Positions 8,417-11,699 of a DNA stretch of 11,699 nucleotides are shown here, piece by piece. The DNA is from Physocladia obscura. Its lineage: Eukaryota; Chytridiomycota; Chytridiomycetes; Chytridiales; Chytriomycetaceae. The notes under the pieces were generated by a model that worked only from the letters and a program-made list of their open reading frames with translations, was not told where the DNA came from and searched no databases. A program made the translations under genes and the position numbers. The DNA is taken from positions 1 through 11,699 of the forward strand of contig JADGJH010000763.1 in the NCBI GenBank assembly GCA_027596945.1, written 5' to 3'. How positions within the stretch are numbered: the stretch's first letter is position 1; each line of letters starts with the position of its first letter.

Positions 8417-8800
8417 TGGATAATATATATCAGAATTGTGCATATTGGTTGTCTTTTAGACAGTTTCACCATGCAAGTTTAAATGTATTTGAAAATTTAA
8501 TTCCTTTCAAGTACCCATACTGATTCTGCAGGAATTATTCCCATATTCCTTCCTGCATACTACCCATTCTTCAACCCAATTGAAGCCTTTTTTGGGTTGG
8601 TTAAATGTAACCTTTGCTGAGACTACAAAGAAAGAACTGTAACAACAAAGAATTTACATATTCAATTTGCCGCTGCACTAGCAAAGTTTCAGAGTTTTGA
8701 CATGTGACCAATATCTTGAAAATGCAGTTATATCAGCACCATTTAATTTGATCCCCAAATTGGGCATAGACAAACTATTAGTGCAATGGGTTACAAATAA
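8417..8800 (+). mobile_element. Remnant of a Tc1/mariner-like DDE transposase (C-terminal part)
   Basis: A single plus-strand frame from 8417 to TAA 8798-8800 carries the hallmark FLPAYYPFFNPIEAFFG. This matches the LPPYSPxxNPIE-type block around the last catalytic acidic residue of the IS630/Tc1/mariner superfamily. The Glu codon is 8582-8584. An upstream LLD block (Asp codon 8459-8461) fits the second catalytic Asp, with 40 residues between them. In-frame stops at 8480, 8498, 8618, 8705, 8717 and 8744 show that it is dead. After the NPIE block the text LVKCNLC-stop-DYKE has TGT, TGC and TGA where Arg is usual, consistent with CpG decay. Most of the transposase and the element ends are not visible. 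An AATAAA overlaps the final stop (8796-8801). Confidence 0.8.
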
Positions 8801-8827
8801 AAAAAGTTGTGATTGTTATTTATTTTC

Positions 8828-8837
8828 TTTATTTATT
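8828..8837 (-). terminator. Possible poly(A) signals for the minus-strand pseudogene
   Basis: Read on the minus strand, AATAAATAAA lies 72 to 81 nt past the stop of the decayed gene at 8909. The position fits a former 3' end, although AT-rich sequence makes the hexamer common. Confidence 0.35.
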
Positions 8838-8908
8838 GACACTTTTAAAACTTGAGTTTCCAGAATGGTCTTGATTATGATTACTGTTATTGGCATTTGT
8901 AGAGTGTT

Positions 8909-10466
8909 CTAACAATTTCCATTGTCATTATTGTCAACTTCACTGTTAATTTGGTTTCTAACAATTGGATGTAAAGCTCTCTTGAGCCTGGCAATTATTT
9001 GTCTGTTAGCACATATTGAATTCATCATATTTTTCATATGTTGGTGTAGGCTTCTGATGGTTCTACAAATAGGTTTGTTTTGATGCTCAACCTTGTCCAA
9101 AAGGTTTTCAGTAACATCTGCAGTCTCACAAAGCTGATTCAGAGACTCCTGCTGCATTATTTTTTTGATAAATAGAAATTGAATTTGCTCTGGAGACTCC
9201 TTCAATATACTGGCTTCTACTTGATGGTGATGCTCAGTTTGAAGTAGGTAATTAACCCAATCTTGCCAAATAAAGTGCTCAACTTCTTGATGTGGATTTT
9301 CAAGTTGTAGTTTGGCTATAATTTCAGCTATTTAAGCTTTGTTTGGTGCCCCTGATCTGTCTCAGTGATTTGCTGACAAAGTCTTAACATCAGATTCAAA
9401 TTTTTCCCAATCCTTCATCAAATAAACAGACAAGGAGTATGCAAATATCCTGCATTTCATTATTTCATTGGATTTTATCAAATTTTGAATTATCTTGGTT
9501 GTTGGGATGGCAACATTCTCTTGAATTGCTTGTATAATTTGTAAAGGTCATTGTGAATAAAATAAGAGTAATTTCTCACCAGGACAATACAAGCAGCAAC
9601 TGTTGCCTTTAGCAAATTCAGTAAATTTTCCAAACTCTGCGATTGTGACTTCACTAGTGCTAAGGGTATACTTCTGATCAGCTTGGAGAACTGCTGTGCC
9701 AAGAATCTAAGGCTTTGCAACATTTCAGATCTGTTTGGCAATTTTTTCAATGCTATCACCCTCCACTATCACCAGTTCAAATTCTTCTTGTTGCTGCTGC
9801 CTCTTAGATTTCTTGATTGCCAAGGCAAAGAGAGACTGAAAACCTTCCACATTTGAGAAATTTTCTTGACCTCAGAAATCAAAAACTCAGAAATTGGACT
9901 TTGGAAGAAAACTCACAATACATCATAAAGAAGAAAAAAAGAAAAAAAAATGCTTGTGTCAAATTTAGTGATATCCATAATATTAAATTTGAATTTGCTT
10001 TTTTCAATGACAGGAGTCTCATCAGCCACCATTCTTAGAGAATATTTTTTGGCTTCTCTATCCAGTTTTGCTTGAGTATTTGTGTACAGTTTAATTTCAA
10101 GTAATTTTGCAGCATCCTTTAAAGTTGATTCAAATAGTTTGAATAAGGAATAAGAAAAGTAAAAAAATAACAATAAAAAATAATGACATACGTGGAATGG
10201 TTTCTGCTTGTAATGGACTGAAAGACAGGTTTAGGATGTTCAGTCAGCTTAATACAGACAGATTTGACGATTCGATAAGATCCTCCGGCATTCAGGAGTT
10301 TCTCCATGTGATAGGTCAGCTGCAGGATGGCACAATAGAGACGTATGAAGTTTTTTTGAATATTTGTCCTCTCTCAAAACTTGGCAATATTTTGAGTGAT
10401 TGCTACATGAATGTTATTTATTCTTAATACACAAACGCTTTTCAGTGCCCTAATTCTAATAAAATT
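8909..10466 (-). pseudogene. Long decayed gene of unknown family
   Basis: Three minus-strand blocks read as protein. Block A (10466-10192) has ATG 10307-10305, an in-frame TGA at 10376-10374 and the text MEKLLNAGGSYRIVKSVCIK. It ends at a good donor, GTATGT at 10191, with an acceptor at 10117 (75 nt). Block B (10116 to about 9950) contains DAAKLLEIKLYTNTQAKLD. Block C (9871-8909) is one frame of 321 codons with five internal stops: TGA 9727, TAG 9709, TGA 9550, TGA 9364 and TAA 9334. It contains a KKSKRQQQQEEFELV stretch and ends in EVDNNDNGNC. Block A to B splices out of phase by one base, another lesion. Block C looks mainly helical and I recognise no domain. It may be an accessory gene of the neighbouring transposon or an unrelated dead gene. 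That it once coded for protein is likely, its function unknown. Confidence 0.6.
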
Positions 10467-10541
10467 TCATTATAGGTATTAGAATATTTGAAGTGGCGAG
10501 CTGGAAAGCCATGTATATGGAGTTTCACTCATGAAAATTAG

Positions 10542-10877
10542 AAATTTCAGTTTGACAGTTGATGTGTACATCACAAGATAATGAAACATGTAGAGGTTAA
10601 AAAAAGCTTTATCAGAGAACATCTAAAGAAGCTTCTCCAAATCGAGAAACCCACACATATATCTTTTTCTCCAAATAAGAATGATTTTTGATATGTGATA
10701 TGTATATAGGAGATGAGTGCAATTCTCATTTGATTTTGGATCCATAAGTTGGATTCCTGGATACATATAGAAATTTGGAAAATAGTATTCAAACTTATGG
10801 TAGAATATGTAATACTTATTCATGAGGAGTTAAAACTTGATGATACACCAGCAAATTGTGAATATGAAGTAGATTAG
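10542..10877 (+). pseudogene. Decayed plus-strand coding block, unknown family
   Basis: One plus-strand frame runs from 10542 to TAG 10875-10877, with internal TGA at 10560, TGA 10689, TAG 10704 and TGA 10725. ATG 10581-10583 starts the part MKHVEVKKSFIREHLKKLLQ. Further on it contains FWIHKLDSWIHIEIWK and EELKLDDTPANCEYEVD. The composition is clearly protein-like, with aromatic and charged residues spaced as in a helical protein. It lies divergently from the minus-strand pseudogene ending near 10466. No family is recognised. It may continue, with frameshifts, into the pieces at 11087-11326. Confidence 0.4.
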
Positions 10878-11086
10878 AAACACTAAAAATGAACAATTTC
10901 TGAAACTGGATAGCTGAGGAAAAATTTAGATTGCTAGCAATTACAAGTTGAATTATTTTGATAATCAGCTTGATATTTTGACATCACAAATTCATGAAAT
11001 GTGACAAAATATCATAATCTGGTTATTTCAGATGGAAGAGAAAAAAAATTGTCTGAATTGATTAATATTTAAAATTTATAGTGTAA

Positions 11087-11326
11087 CTCATTTGTCAAAA
11101 CATCTTAGATGTTTCCTTGATGAAGGGTTCATTGGAAAATTTTTTCCCAAAAATGAGTGAAGGAAAGGCACTGCTGTTGACTAAACTATTGACCATGATG
11201 CAATCTTGCATAAAGCCATAAAAAAAATACGATAAACTTGACTGCAAGATCACTGGTGCACTTGTCAAAGCAAAAGCTCTGGATCTTGACACTGTTGATT
11301 CACAGACAATTAACTCAAAAATTTAA
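11087..11326 (+). pseudogene. Decayed plus-strand coding block, unknown family
   Basis: A plus-strand frame open from 11087 to TAA 11324-11326, with one internal TAA at 11219-11221. It includes MSEGKALLLTKLLTMMQ before the stop and DCKITGALVKAKALDLDTVD after it. In the next frame the sequence continues as NLINEDQDELIRWL up to about 11360, suggesting a frameshift or a lost splice. A possible short intron (donor at GTGGTTA, acceptor CCACAG at about 11393) would lead into STVIGVKTTDFVNIS. It is probably a further part of the gene remnant at 10542-10877. No domain is recognised. Confidence 0.33.
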
Positions 11327-11568
11327 TCAACGAGGACCAAGATGAACTAATCAGGTGGTTATAAATACATTAATATTTTAACTTCCACAGTCAACTGTGA
11401 TAGGTGTCAAAACAACTGATTTTGTGAATATATCAAAAAATTTTCATTTTTGACTATTCTTATACACGCATACTTCAATAAATTTGATAAGATGAATTCA
11501 AAAGAGACAATAGAGCATTTTTATTCTTTGTAACAACCGTAAAAAATAAGAACAGGAATATATTTTGA

Positions 11569-11699
11569 ATCGATCAGTATGGCCGCAAAAATAAGCCACT
11601 GTATGGTGGCAACACAACAGTCGAATGTGAATCAAGACTCAAGGTTGTCTACAAAAAAGATTTGGTTAAAATGACAGAAAAAAAAAAGAGAAAGAAGTA
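11569..11699 (+). CDS. Open frame running off the window, unknown product
   Basis: After a TGA at 11566-11568 the plus strand is open for 43 codons to the window edge. It reads IDQYGRKNKPLYGGNTTVEC and then a Lys-rich end (KMTEKKKRKK). The frame could follow an acceptor AG (for example GATCAG ending at 11577), so this may be an internal exon. A second plus frame from ATG 11580-11582 gives only 32 codons. CpG reappears around here (11467, 11538, 11571, 11583, 11622), unlike the dead DNA to the left. That hints at a second live gene beginning at the window end, but the evidence is thin. Confidence 0.3.
   Translation, partial: MDQYGRKNKPLYGGNTTVECESRLKVVYKKDLVKMTEKKKRKK

Noticed and set aside
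9920..9952. Purine-rich A/G tract as a functional element
   Set aside because: On the minus strand it is a T/C run between two blocks of the pseudogene and is simply explained as low-complexity or intron pyrimidine sequence.
8417..10466. Reassigned stop codons (TGA as an amino acid) instead of pseudogenes
   Set aside because: TAA and TAG interrupt the same frames. In the live gene Trp is TGG, and an in-frame TGA precedes its ATG.
1..11699. CRISPR array, tRNA, rRNA or bacterial operon
   Set aside because: No regularly spaced direct repeats, no cloverleaf or rRNA-like sequence seen, and spliceosomal introns exclude a bacterial gene.

Overview
The window is nuclear DNA of a eukaryote. It holds one intact, intron-containing gene lying between long stretches of decayed coding sequence. 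The intact gene is on the minus strand (ATG at 7867-7865, TAA at 3477-3475). Its eight exons join through seven short GT-AG introns of 48-68 nt into a 1331-codon frame, and every splice phase agrees. The product is a full-length ABCC/MRP-type ABC exporter of the short type, without an N-terminal TMD0. Short introns, a compact gene and TA-rich spacers suggest a small-genome protist or fungus-like organism, for example an early-diverging (chytrid-type) fungus. The sequence does not prove this.

Layout. 1-3117: very CpG-poor DNA with several broken coding-like segments on both strands, short tandem repeats and small inverted repeats. 3118-3474: 3' flank of the transporter. 3475-7867: the ABCC gene. 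7868-8333: its 5' flank, with a 39-bp tandem repeat and a CGG-N7-CCG palindrome. 8334-8395: a degenerate 21-bp repeat where the CpG-bearing zone ends. 8417-8800: plus-strand remnant of a Tc1/mariner-like DDE transposase. 8909-10466: minus-strand pseudogene of unknown family. 10542-11326: broken plus-strand coding pieces. 11569-11699: an open frame running off the window, where CpG reappears.

The clearest large-scale signal is CpG content. By hand count, 1-3220 has three CpG dinucleotides and 8353-10190 has two, while the 5.1 kb from about 3228 to 8352, containing the ABCC gene, its introns and both flanks, has many. In the transposase remnant two apparent Cys codons and a stop (TGT, TGC, TGA) stand where this family usually has basic residues, as expected from CGN to TGN change. 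The simplest reading is that repeats here are CpG-methylated and decay by deamination while the live gene is spared. No new multi-gene system was found. The transporter is the only feature with a confident function.
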